Below, piece by piece: positions 7,926-16,590 of a DNA stretch of 64,000 bases. The notes under the pieces were generated by a model. It did not search any database, had not been told where the DNA came from, and was given only the letters and a program-made list of their open reading frames with translations. The position numbers and the translations under genes were made by a program. How positions within the stretch are numbered: the stretch's first letter is position 1; each line of letters starts with the position of its first letter. Source of the stretch: an uncultured Hyphomonas sp. (GTDB lineage Bacteria; Pseudomonadota; Alphaproteobacteria; Caulobacterales; Hyphomonadaceae). Where the stretch lies: contig NZ_OY776147.1 in NCBI RefSeq assembly GCF_963675305.1, positions 496,001 to 560,000 of the forward strand. The letters run 5' to 3'.

Positions 7926-9107
7926 CTATGCGCGCTCAAGGCACATGGCGATTCCTTCACCGCCGCCGATGCAGAGCGAAGCCACGCCTTTCTTGGCGCC
8001 GCGGTCTTCCATGGCGGCCAGTAGCGTGACGATCACACGGGCACCGGAAGCGCCGATCGGGTGGCCCATGGCGCAGGCGCCGCCATTGACGTTCACTTTG
8101 TCGTGGCTGATGCCGAGTTCCTTCATGGCGATCATCGGAACGACCGCGAAGGCTTCGTTGACTTCCCAAAGTTCGACTTCGTCGACACCCCAGCCAGCCT
8201 TGGCGAGGGCTTTCTGCATGGCCGGCACCGGCGCCGTGGTGAAGTATTCCGGCTCATGTGCGTGGCTGGAAGACGACACGATCGTGGCGATCGGCTTCAG
8301 GCCGCGCTTTTCAGCTTCGGACTTCTTCATGAGGACGAGGGCGGCAGCGCCATCGGAAATGGCCGATGCGTTGGCAGCGGTCACGGTCCCGTCTTTCGAG
8401 AAGGCGGGGCGCAGATCCGGGATTTTCTCCGGCTTGGCTTCGCGCGGCAGCTGGTCAACGTCGACCACGGTCTCGCCTTTGCGGGACTTGATGGTGACCG
8501 GAGCAATCTCGCGCTTGAACTTGCCGGAGGCCGTCGCGTCCTGCGCACGCTTCAGCGTTTCGATGGCGTAGGCGTCCTGCTGTTCGCGGGTAAACTGGTA
8601 TTCGCCGGCGATCTTGTCAGCGAAGAGACCCATCGGGCCTTTGGAGTAAGCATCGGACAGGCCGTCGAGGGCCATATGGTCTTCTGCCGCCATGGTGCCG
8701 TACTTGTGGCCCTTGCGGGCGTTGATCAGGTGCGGGGCGTTGGTCATGGATTCCATGCCGCCAGCGATGACGATATTCGCGTCGCCTGCGAGGATGGCGT
8801 TGCGGCCCATGATGGTGGCCTGCATGCCGGAGCCGCACATCTTGTTAATGGTTACGGCTTCGAGGCCTTTGTCCTGACCGGCATTGAACCCGGCCTGACG
8901 GGCAGGGGCCTGGCCTTGGCCGGCGGGCAGGCAGTTGCCCATGATGATCTCGTTGGCTTCGCCGGGTGCGAGGCCGGCTTCCTTGACGGCGGCGGCGACC
9001 GCGATGCCTCCCAACTCATTGGCGCTGAGACCGGCGAGGTCTCCGAGAAGCCCACCCATCGGGGTACGGGCCATGCCAACGATTACGACCGGATCCTGGT
9101 CAGCCAT
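7926..9107 (-). CDS. Acetyl-CoA C-acetyltransferase (thiolase)
   Basis: A 393-residue thiolase that joins or cleaves acyl-CoA units in fatty acid, amino acid or polyhydroxyalkanoate metabolism. The nucleophilic cysteine sits in KMCGSGMQA near residue 90. The catalytic His lies in GGACAMGHPIGASGAR, and the second Cys in SLCIGGGEG close to the C-terminus. Length and motifs fit the degradative/biosynthetic thiolase family; the sequence alone does not separate AtoB- from PhaA-type use. The ATG is preceded by AGGAGACGCAT, a good ribosome binding site. It appears to be transcribed alone, with a terminator after it and a palindromic site about 75 bases upstream. Confidence 0.93.
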   Translation of the reverse strand: MADQDPVVIVGMARTPMGGLLGDLAGLSANELGGIAVAAAVKEAGLAPGEANEIIMGNCLPAGQGQAPARQAGFNAGQDKGLEAVTINKMCGSGMQATIMGRNAILAGDANIVIAGGMESMTNAPHLINARKGHKYGTMAAEDHMALDGLSDAYSKGPMGLFADKIAGEYQFTREQQDAYAIETLKRAQDATASGKFKREIAPVTIKSRKGETVVDVDQLPREAKPEKIPDLRPAFSKDGTVTAANASAISDGAAALVLMKKSEAEKRGLKPIATIVSSSSHAHEPEYFTTAPVPAMQKALAKAGWGVDEVELWEVNEAFAVVPMIAMKELGISHDKVNVNGGACAMGHPIGASGARVIVTLLAAMEDRGAKKGVASLCIGGGEGIAMCLERA

Positions 9108-9181
9108 ATGCGTCTCCTTGCTGCATCTGCGTGCTGTTTACTTCGGAAGGCACAAAGCGCCTGACAAGGGGGCACGTCAAG

Positions 9182-9198
9182 TCCGACCAAAGGTCAGA
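9182..9198. promoter_or_regulatory. Candidate operator upstream of the thiolase gene
   Basis: TCCGACC, AAA, GGTCAGA form a 17-bp near-perfect inverted repeat (6 of 7 pairs) in the 194-bp gap upstream of the thiolase. Its size fits a TetR- or GntR-type fatty-acid regulator site, but no regulator is encoded next to it. Confidence 0.3.
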
Positions 9199-9301
9199 AC
9201 CGGTGCGGCAAACTGAGACGGGGCCGAATGAGTGCCGAAAAGCAACTCTGAGATCGGAAAAACGCGCCGGCTGAGAGGGCAAAAAACCTCAGGAAAGGCG
9301 G

Positions 9302-9727
9302 TCAGACCTCCATGGCAAGACCAGCCTCGGAATTATGTTGCCACACCACCCGGGCGGGCCCTTCCAGGCCAACGGCTCTTGCATAGAGGTACACGGTGGG
9401 CGGCAGTTTCTCATTTGTGGGGAAACGCAGCCGCGCGCCTTTGGAGGTATAGTCCAGGATAATGCCTTTGCGCCGGTAGCCGGAATCATAGGCCACAGCG
9501 GCGTCCCGGTACACCTGGGCCCGTTTCGGGCGGGACAAATTCTGGTGATCGGTACGCGAAGCGATGGGTATGTTGGACTGCTGCAGCGTACGCTGGATTC
9601 GTCCCAGATCGGGACTATCCGGCTTTTTTGTCCCAAAGAGGCGCGGTTTTATAGCCATGGCGTCGTTTGTGCGCTCCAGTTCGCTGACCAACTCCACCCT
9701 GTCTCGCAAGATGTGAACCGAATGCAT
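9302..9727 (-). CDS. PilZ domain protein
   Basis: About 141 residues. The C-terminal half resembles a minimal PilZ domain: an RRKG stretch, the DYTSKGARLRF motif (compare D/NxSxxG), then a hydrophobic strand and ARVVWQHNSEAGLAMEV. PilZ domains usually bind cyclic di-GMP and regulate motility, surface behaviour or exopolysaccharide. The canonical RxxxR is only partly recognisable, so ligand binding is uncertain. The start is ambiguous: ATGs at 9748, 9727 and 9658 are in frame, and 9727 has a weak GAG-containing upstream sequence. It lies just downstream of the M13 peptidase terminator hairpin. Confidence 0.7.
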   Translation of the reverse strand: MHSVHILRDRVELVSELERTNDAMAIKPRLFGTKKPDSPDLGRIQRTLQQSNIPIASRTDHQNLSRPKRAQVYRDAAVAYDSGYRRKGIILDYTSKGARLRFPTNEKLPPTVYLYARAVGLEGPARVVWQHNSEAGLAMEV

Positions 9728-9752
9728 TAATATCTCATTAGCATACATGCGA

Positions 9753-9780
9753 AAGGCGGCGCTTCCTGTAGCGCCGCCTT
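9753..9780 (-). terminator. Terminator-like hairpin after the M13 peptidase gene
   Basis: Perfect 10-bp arms AAGGCGGCGC and GCGCCGCCTT around an 8-base loop, 25 bases past the stop of the M13 peptidase on the minus strand. The T-run is weak (TTTCGC). Confidence 0.6.
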
Positions 9781-9805
9781 CAGTTTGCGATATTTCGTGC
9801 CTGGG

Positions 9806-11992
9806 TTACCAGATGCGAATGCGGTCCTCCGGCGGGAGGTAGAGCGGGTCTCCCGGCTGAATATCAAACGCGTCGTACCACTCATCCAGGTTCCGCACGA
9901 CGCCGTTCACGCGATAGACGGGCGGGGAGTGCGGGTCTGACAGCATCTGCTGACGGGTTGCCTCGTCGCGGTATTTGGCGCGCCAGACCTGGGCCCAGGC
10001 CATGAAGAAGCGCTGGTCGCCGGTCAGGCCGTCGATCACCGGCGCTTCCTTGCCGTTCAGGGACATCTTGTAGGCGCGATAGGCGAGGGACAGGCCGCCG
10101 AGATCGCCGATGTTTTCGCCCAGCGTCAGACGCCCGTTCACACAGGTTTCGCCATCGTCCAGCGGACAATAGGCCGAATACTGCCGGGCGAGCGCGTCGC
10201 CGAGCTGGCGGAACGCGGCGAGGTCTTCTTCCGTCCACCAGTTCTTGAGCACGCCTTCGCCGTCATACTTGGCCCCCTGGTCATCAAACCCGTGTCCCAT
10301 CTCATGACCGATGACGCCGCCGATGGCGCCATAATTCACGGCCGGGTCTGCCGAGATGTTGAAGAAAGGCGGCTGCAGGATGGCGGCCGGGAAGACAATC
10401 TCGTTGAAAGACGGATTGTAATACGCGTTGATGGTCTGCGGCGTCATGAACCAGCGTGTCCGGTCCACGGGCTGGCCGAGGTCTGCGATATTGTCCTCGG
10501 TCTGCCATTTCTGGGACGCGATGGCATTGTCGAGCGCATTGTTGCCGACCACCAGCGTATCATAGGTTTCGAACTCGTCCGGATAGCCGATCTTCGGCGT
10601 AAAGGCGTCGAGCTTGGCTTCAGCTTTCACCTTTGTCGCTTCGCTCATCCAGCCGAGGTCTTCCAGGTTTGCGGCCATGGCCTTGCGCAGATTGGCGACG
10701 AGGTCATCCATGGCGGCCTTGTTTTCCGGCGGGAAGTAGCGCTCGACGAAGACTTTGCCGATGGCCTCGCCCAGTGTGCCCTGGGTGGCGCTCACAGCGC
10801 GCTTCCAGCGTTCACGCTGTTCCGGCTGGCCCCGCAGCGCCGTGCCGTAGAAGGCGAAGTCAGCCGCGTCGATGTCTTCCGGCAGGACGCTGGAGAAGTC
10901 CGACAGGAAATGCGCGGTCAGATAGGCTTTCCACGTTTCCAGCGGTGTTTCGCTGACGATGTCGAACATTTCCGGGAAACCGCCGCCCAGCTTGGCGGCG
11001 TCCTCAGCGGAAATGCCCGCCGCATCCAGCTCTTCCTGGGTCGGGGGCACTTCGGCGACGAGGAATTCCTTTTCGCCGCCCACGCCCATCGTGTCCAAGG
11101 CGCGGACCAGCGGGAAGTCGCCGGCCATGTCGACGAGTTCGTCACGGGTTACCTTGTTATAGGTGATTTCCGGATTGCGGGAGAGCGCGCGGTCCCAGTC
11201 TGCCTTGGCAATCGCGGTTTCCAGGTCCAGCACTTTCTGCGCTTCGCCAGCGGCGTCTTCATAGCCGGCCTTGTCCAGCATGAAGGTCAGCAGATCGCGG
11301 TATTTGGCGCGAAGCTCCACAGATTTGTCATCGGTTTTCAGATAGTAATCACGATCGGGCAGGCCGAGGCCCGTGATCCTCATCTGGAAAATGTTCGTAT
11401 TTGGATCCATGTCGTCGGCAAAGACGAAGCCGCCAAACGGCGAGCTGAACCCCGGCGTTGCAAAGACGGCAGCCAGATCTTCGAGCGACTGGACCGAATT
11501 GATCTTTTCCAGATAGGGCTGGGCAGGGGAGAGCCCGGCTGCGTTGATGGCGTCGGTGTCGAGATAGGCGTTGTAGAAAGCCCCGATCTTGCCTTCCGGC
11601 GTATCGAGGGCTGGTTTTTCAGCGGCGAGATCGTCGATGATGTTGCGTACGCGTTGCTCGGATTTTTCTGCAAGCAGGTCGAAGGAACCATACCGCGAGC
11701 GGTCTGCCGGGATTTCAAAGGAGTCGAGCCATTTGCCGTTCGTCCAGGCATAGAAATCACTGCCGGGAGAGATGTCCGTATTCTGAACGCTGAGGTCGAT
11801 TCCCCAGCTGCCCCAGTAGTCCGGCGCTGACAGGAGGAGGCCTTCGCTGGTTTCGAATTTGCCGTCTTCGTTTGCGACCGGTGGGGTGGTTTCAACGAAG
11901 GCGACCTTGTCGCCCTCAGCGGGTTCAGACGCTTTCGGTGCGCATCCGGCCAGCAGCGCGATTGCGGCGGTGCCGATCAGAAGGTGTTTCAT
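9806..11992 (-). CDS. M13 family (neprilysin-like) zinc metallopeptidase, lipoprotein
   Basis: A 728-residue secreted endopeptidase. The start MKHLLIGTA is preferred over an in-frame ATG 21 bases upstream because AGGAGAG precedes it and a lipoprotein signal ending LLAGC follows. The N-terminal M13 domain covers most of the protein. The catalytic domain holds the zinc site IGHEMGHGFDDQG and the downstream glutamate motif ENIGDLGG, and the protein ends with the family's usual DRIRIW-type tail. It probably degrades peptides in the periplasm or at the cell surface. It follows the RND pump gene on the same strand, but a hairpin at 12018-12046 separates them. Confidence 0.94.
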   Translation of the reverse strand: MKHLLIGTAAIALLAGCAPKASEPAEGDKVAFVETTPPVANEDGKFETSEGLLLSAPDYWGSWGIDLSVQNTDISPGSDFYAWTNGKWLDSFEIPADRSRYGSFDLLAEKSEQRVRNIIDDLAAEKPALDTPEGKIGAFYNAYLDTDAINAAGLSPAQPYLEKINSVQSLEDLAAVFATPGFSSPFGGFVFADDMDPNTNIFQMRITGLGLPDRDYYLKTDDKSVELRAKYRDLLTFMLDKAGYEDAAGEAQKVLDLETAIAKADWDRALSRNPEITYNKVTRDELVDMAGDFPLVRALDTMGVGGEKEFLVAEVPPTQEELDAAGISAEDAAKLGGGFPEMFDIVSETPLETWKAYLTAHFLSDFSSVLPEDIDAADFAFYGTALRGQPEQRERWKRAVSATQGTLGEAIGKVFVERYFPPENKAAMDDLVANLRKAMAANLEDLGWMSEATKVKAEAKLDAFTPKIGYPDEFETYDTLVVGNNALDNAIASQKWQTEDNIADLGQPVDRTRWFMTPQTINAYYNPSFNEIVFPAAILQPPFFNISADPAVNYGAIGGVIGHEMGHGFDDQGAKYDGEGVLKNWWTEEDLAAFRQLGDALARQYSAYCPLDDGETCVNGRLTLGENIGDLGGLSLAYRAYKMSLNGKEAPVIDGLTGDQRFFMAWAQVWRAKYRDEATRQQMLSDPHSPPVYRVNGVVRNLDEWYDAFDIQPGDPLYLPPEDRIRIW

Positions 11993-12017
11993 CCTGAGTC
12001 TCTCCTTGCTCAAATCT

Positions 12018-12046
12018 CATGCCCCCCGCAACGAGCGAGGGGCATG
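12018..12046 (-). terminator. Terminator-like hairpin at the end of the efflux operon
   Basis: CATGCCCC and GGGGCATG, perfect 8-bp arms with a 13-base loop, lie between the pump stop (12070) and the M13 peptidase start. Only a short AGATTT follows on the minus strand, so termination may be partial. Confidence 0.5.
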
Positions 12047-12069
12047 TCTCATGGTAAATTGGTAGCAGA

Positions 12070-15000
12070 TCATTCGGCCGGCGCCATAGGCCGACTGTCA
12101 CTGTCACTGTCATGACCGCCGCTTGTGCCAATCAGTTCTTCTTCATCGATCGTGACATGGCCGGAGTAGCCGTCGCCAATATGGCGGAATGGCTGCCCGC
12201 CCCAGGTCCAGGCGAACACACGCTTGATCTCTGCGCCGATCACGTACATCGCCGGCACAAGGAACAGCGTGATGAAGATCGCGAACCCGACGGCCGAACC
12301 CAGCGCAACCAGCATGGGCTTCAGGAACTGGGCCTGAACCGACCGCTGTGAGAGCAGGGGCAGGATCCCGACCATTGTGGTCAGCGACGTCAGCAGGATC
12401 GGGCGGAAACGCGAGACACCTGCATCGACCAGGGCCTGAACGGCGCCTGCGCCTTCTTCCCGGCGTTTGTTGACATAGTCGATCAGCACGAGGTTGTCGT
12501 TGATCACGACCCCTGCTGCGGCAGCAATGCCGAAGAAGGAGAACAGCGCCATTGGCGTATCCCAGAGCCAGAGGCCGAACAGGGCGCCTGCATAGGCAAA
12601 GGGCAGGGCCATCATCAACAGAAGCGGCTGGGCATAGGAACGGAAGGCAATCGCCAGCAGGATGTACATGGCCCCGATCGCCATCAGCGACAGACGGCCG
12701 ATCTCAGTCATGAACTGGTTTTCTTCTTCAAAGCCGCCGGCTTCGCCGCGCTTCACGTCCGGGAACTGTTTCTGGAATTTCGGCCAGAAATTCGATTCCA
12801 TGTCCGCCATGATCTCACCGCGTCCGCCTTCGCCCTTGACTTCAGCGAAGACATAGACCGAGCGCATCCGGTCGCGCCGCTGAATACGGTTGATACCGGG
12901 GGCGTAGGAAAAGTCGGCAACCTGGGTGACAGGAATCTCACGCCCATCTGCCGTGCGCACACGGAGGGAGTTCAGGCTGTCGAGGTCCTCACGGGCGGAT
13001 TCCGGCAGGCGTACCATGACCCGGACATCTTCCCCATCACGGGGCAGGCGCTGGACTTCCTCGCCATAATAGGCCTGGCGCAGCTGGCGGGAGACATCCG
13101 CCAGAGTGACTCCAAGGGTCTCGGCCCCTGGCTTCATGCTGATCCGGATCTCTTCGGCAGCCGATGAAAGATTGTCGCCAATATCATAGGCATTGGAATA
13201 GGTCGCCAGTTGCGCCTTCACCGTTTCTGCGGCTTCCCGCAGGCGGTCGAGGTTCTGGTTGCTGAGGGCAAACCGGACGCCCGTGTCATTGTCATTGAAC
13301 GTGAAGGCGAAGTTGATCTCTTCGGCATCCTGAATCTCGCCGACATTCGCGCGCAGCAGTTCGGCAAGGTCCTTGGAGCGGATTGTGTCCGGCCGGTCTT
13401 CCGGCGCGGCAAGACCGACAAAGGCACGGACATTGGTGCCGTAGGCGATGACTGATGCGTCGCGGATCAGGCCGTCCTTGATTTCCGGATGCTCGTCCTT
13501 GGTCTGCTGTTCACTGATCTCAATGCCGGCCTGGAGCTGGTCACGCACCTGGATGAGGCGCTCATACGGCGTGCCGTCCGGCATCTCGATCTGCACCTGG
13601 ATCAGGTCAGCTTCGATCTCGGGCATGAATTTGAACGGCACGATCTTCAAGGCTGACAGGTTGAAGGCCAGGTAGAACAGGCAGAAGAACAGGGCCATCG
13701 TCGCATACCGGAACTTCAGGGCGAACTCGAGCGCAGGCTTGTAGATATTGTTGGCAAACCAGAGGAGGCTGTCCGCGATCCGCCGCTGGATACGCATCAG
13801 CGCGCCGCTCGCCCCGTCAAAGCTCTGCTTTTTCATATGGGCAAGGTGGGCTGGCAGGATCAGCATGCATTCGATGATCGAGAAGGCGAGCGCCGCGACG
13901 ACCACAAAGGTGATCTGCTGGGTAAACTGCCGTTCCGGCCCGCTGAGGAAGGCCCAGGGGAGGAAGGCGATAATCGTGGTCAGGACGCCGAAGATGATCG
14001 GCTTCAGAACCATCTGCGTTCCAACAATGGCCGCATCGATGCCGTCACGCCGGCCGCTCTCGACCTCCCGGTGGATGTTCTCCCCCACCACGATGGCATC
14101 ATCCACGATCACGCCGATCACCAGCAGCACGGCGAAGGTCGACAGGATGTTCCAGGAAACGCCCAGATAGGGAAGGATCAGGATGCCGCCGCCGAACGCG
14201 GTCATGATGCCGATCGTCACCCAGAAGGCCACCATCGGGCGCAGGAACAGCAGAAGGACGATCAACACCAGCACCGCACCTTGCAGGGCAGATGACATGA
14301 TCAGGTTCATACGGTCGTTGAAGGCTTCTGAATCGTCCCAGAGGATGTCGATCTTGACGCCCTGCGGCAGGATTCCGCTCTTCGGATCGTTGGCGCGTTC
14401 CACATAGTCGCGGAAGCCCTTGGTGTATTTGACGACGTCCATCTTGTCCGGCGCCGGGATCATCACGAACGCGGTCGGTTCACCGCCATAAAGCGCGCTG
14501 AACTTGTCGGACACGAAGCCGTCGATGACATTGGCAACGTCCTCCACGCGGACCGTGCCTTGTTCGGTCGTCTGGCGGATGATGATGCGGTTGAACTGGT
14601 CTTTCGTGTCCGCGAGCTGGCGGGCCGTGATCGCCACGTCTCCGGTGGAGGACTCGATCCGTCCGCCGGAGGAGTTGAGAGAGGACTGGCGAATGGCATT
14701 GGCCACATCGGCGAAGCTCAGGCCGAAACGGCGCAGCGATTCCTCGGTGACCTCGATATTTACCTGCTCGTCCAGCGTGCCCTGGAGTTCGGCAAGTTCG
14801 CCGCCCGGCAATTGGGCGATGTCGTCGCGGACCCGGTCGCCGAGGCGTTTCAGCTCTCGGCCGTCGACCTTGCCGTGGATGGCCAGACCCATGAATTGGC
14901 CGCGCTGTTCCCATCGCCGCACCTGCGGCTGGAAGGCTGCCTGAGGCAAATTGTTGATCTGGTCGACGCGCAGTTTCACCTCATCCAGGAACTCCATCAT

Positions 15001-15303
15001 GTCGATGTCGTTCTGGCCTTCGATATTGACCGAACCGAACCCTTCCGAAGAGGTCGATGTGATGCGCTTGATGCCGTCGAGGTCGGCCACAGCTTCCTCG
15101 ATCCGCGTGACGATCTGTTCCTCGATGTCCTGAGGCGAAGCGCCAGGCCAGGCCATCGATACGGTCGCGCCATTGAACGTGCCGATCGGGAACATTTCCC
15201 GCTCCATCGCGGTGTATCCGAAGATGCCCCCGACGAAGCAGACGATCATGAGAAGGTTCGCGGCAACGGCGTTGCGGGCGAACCAGGCGACGATGCCTTT
15301 CAT
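12070..15303 (-). CDS. RND efflux pump, inner membrane transporter (AcrB/MMPL superfamily)
   Basis: A 1077-residue proton-driven exporter of the inner membrane. The first membrane helix near residues 10-30 (AANLLMIVCFVGGIFGYTAM) is followed by a large periplasmic loop and a cluster of helices around 330-480. A second periplasmic loop and a final helix cluster around 860-1030 follow, which is the duplicated RND plan. The signature VLLVIGVIVDDAIVVGENIHRE is cut here to its core DDAIVVGENI; it carries the acidic pair of the proton relay in TM4. Its start overlaps the adaptor stop by four bases (ATGA), showing translational coupling. The substrate (drug, metal or lipid) cannot be read from sequence; similarity to heavy-metal pumps is not evident. 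Confidence 0.94.
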   Translation of the reverse strand: MKGIVAWFARNAVAANLLMIVCFVGGIFGYTAMEREMFPIGTFNGATVSMAWPGASPQDIEEQIVTRIEEAVADLDGIKRITSTSSEGFGSVNIEGQNDIDMMEFLDEVKLRVDQINNLPQAAFQPQVRRWEQRGQFMGLAIHGKVDGRELKRLGDRVRDDIAQLPGGELAELQGTLDEQVNIEVTEESLRRFGLSFADVANAIRQSSLNSSGGRIESSTGDVAITARQLADTKDQFNRIIIRQTTEQGTVRVEDVANVIDGFVSDKFSALYGGEPTAFVMIPAPDKMDVVKYTKGFRDYVERANDPKSGILPQGVKIDILWDDSEAFNDRMNLIMSSALQGAVLVLIVLLLFLRPMVAFWVTIGIMTAFGGGILILPYLGVSWNILSTFAVLLVIGVIVDDAIVVGENIHREVESGRRDGIDAAIVGTQMVLKPIIFGVLTTIIAFLPWAFLSGPERQFTQQITFVVVAALAFSIIECMLILPAHLAHMKKQSFDGASGALMRIQRRIADSLLWFANNIYKPALEFALKFRYATMALFFCLFYLAFNLSALKIVPFKFMPEIEADLIQVQIEMPDGTPYERLIQVRDQLQAGIEISEQQTKDEHPEIKDGLIRDASVIAYGTNVRAFVGLAAPEDRPDTIRSKDLAELLRANVGEIQDAEEINFAFTFNDNDTGVRFALSNQNLDRLREAAETVKAQLATYSNAYDIGDNLSSAAEEIRISMKPGAETLGVTLADVSRQLRQAYYGEEVQRLPRDGEDVRVMVRLPESAREDLDSLNSLRVRTADGREIPVTQVADFSYAPGINRIQRRDRMRSVYVFAEVKGEGGRGEIMADMESNFWPKFQKQFPDVKRGEAGGFEEENQFMTEIGRLSLMAIGAMYILLAIAFRSYAQPLLLMMALPFAYAGALFGLWLWDTPMALFSFFGIAAAAGVVINDNLVLIDYVNKRREEGAGAVQALVDAGVSRFRPILLTSLTTMVGILPLLSQRSVQAQFLKPMLVALGSAVGFAIFITLFLVPAMYVIGAEIKRVFAWTWGGQPFRHIGDGYSGHVTIDEEELIGTSGGHDSDSDSRPMAPAE

Positions 15304-16571
15304 TCAGAGGCTCCCTTGGCGCTGGAGAGACGCATGGCTGTTTCCTCGGTTTCTTTGTCGTCCGACGTGTCTTCCGTCGGTTCGTAAGTCTTGATGGTTC
15401 CGTCCGGCTGGCGTTCCATCACCGTCACATTCATGCCGTCGAAGGCGGCCTGGATCGGAGAGGTGATGGCGAACTCGCCGGGTTCGATACCGGACCGGAC
15501 ATAGGCCCCGTGCGTATCTGAATAGATCAGGTCGACCGTGCGGATGGACAGCGTGCCCTCATCGGCATTGCCGATGAAGATCCGGTCATCACCGCGCAGG
15601 GCCGCGCGCGGCGCGATCAGGACATCCGGGATGGTTTTGCCTTCAATCACGGCATTGACGAACAGGCCCGGTGCCATCGGCGCACCATTGTCGGCGCCTG
15701 TGCCATAGGGGTCTTTGAGTTCGGCAATCACGTTGATCTGGCGTGTCTGGGAATTGACGGCCGCAGCGGTCCGGACGACTTCGCCTGTCCAGTGGCGTTC
15801 AACGCCCCCGACCACGGCGCTGAAGTCGACTTTCGGGCCCGGCTGTGTGTCGCTGGCGGCGAAGGCGAGGGGAAGGCCGAGGCGGCCCATCTCTTCATCG
15901 TCCAGCGGCAGCGAGACTTCGACAACATCATTGGCGAAGATCCGGCCGAGAGACTGGCCGGTGGCAACGACCTGGCCAATATCGACATCGCGTTCCCAGA
16001 CACGTCCGGAGAACGGTGCGTAGACGGCGGTCCGTTCCAGGGCGAGTTCCGCATCCTTCAGCTGCGCCTTGGCCGCATCCAGTGCGGCGCGGGCCTGTGC
16101 CAGCTGCGGTTCGCGGCGGGCGAGCGGCGAGACATTGGTGATGCCGAGATCTTCAATATCCTGCTGGGCAAGTTCGGCCTCGGCGATTTCGCGGGTCAGC
16201 CCTTGTTCGGCAGACGCCACGCCTGACCGGGCGCGCACGACGGCGAGTTCATAGTCGGCCGCTTCCACACGGACCAGTAGCTGGCCCTGTTTGATGAAGC
16301 CGCCATCGATGAAGTCCGGAGAGACATAAGCAATCCGGCCGGAAATCTGCGGCGCCACGATGATCTCCCGGCGCGGGCGGACTTCGCCTTGTGCTTCGAC
16401 CGTGATCTGAAGATCGCCCTTGCGGACTTTCTCTGCGAACACGTTGAGGCCGATGCGGGCTTCCTCGGCTTTTTCCGGTTCCGGCTTGAGGGCTGACAGG
16501 ACAGCAACTCCGCCGACACCGAGGACGGCGATGATGGCGATCGGGGCGGCGATGGCGATGATACGGGCCAT
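15300..16571 (-). CDS. RND efflux periplasmic adaptor (membrane fusion protein)
   Basis: A 423-residue adaptor linking the inner membrane pump to the outer membrane channel. It has an N-terminal signal anchor (residues 1-26) and a barrel-sandwich hybrid half-motif (VEAQGEVRPRREIIVAPQIS, then GGFIKQGQLLVRVE). A coiled-coil hairpin of about 100 residues rich in Ala/Glu comes next, then the second lipoyl half (APFSGRVWERDVDIGQVV) and beta-barrel and membrane-proximal domains. GGAGT lies 8 bases before the ATG. It is the middle gene of the efflux operon, 19 bases after the outer membrane factor and overlapping the pump by four bases. Confidence 0.93.
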   Translation of the reverse strand: MARIIAIAAPIAIIAVLGVGGVAVLSALKPEPEKAEEARIGLNVFAEKVRKGDLQITVEAQGEVRPRREIIVAPQISGRIAYVSPDFIDGGFIKQGQLLVRVEAADYELAVVRARSGVASAEQGLTREIAEAELAQQDIEDLGITNVSPLARREPQLAQARAALDAAKAQLKDAELALERTAVYAPFSGRVWERDVDIGQVVATGQSLGRIFANDVVEVSLPLDDEEMGRLGLPLAFAASDTQPGPKVDFSAVVGGVERHWTGEVVRTAAAVNSQTRQINVIAELKDPYGTGADNGAPMAPGLFVNAVIEGKTIPDVLIAPRAALRGDDRIFIGNADEGTLSIRTVDLIYSDTHGAYVRSGIEPGEFAITSPIQAAFDGMNVTVMERQPDGTIKTYEPTEDTSDDKETEETAMRLSSAKGASE

Positions 16572-16590
16572 GGGGCGGGACTCCTGGGGC

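Noticed and set aside
9108..9301. tRNA or small RNA gene in the gap upstream of the thiolase
   Set aside because: No cloverleaf, no T-loop consensus and no terminator-like end. I looked in the other gaps (18046-18257, 25453-25729, 28026-28227, 62183-62368) with the same result.
10292..11830. A long plus-strand frame opposite the M13 peptidase
   Set aside because: No family features; the minus-strand peptidase has the full zinc motif and signal peptide. Same reasoning applies to the antisense frame at 58990-60213 across the helicase.
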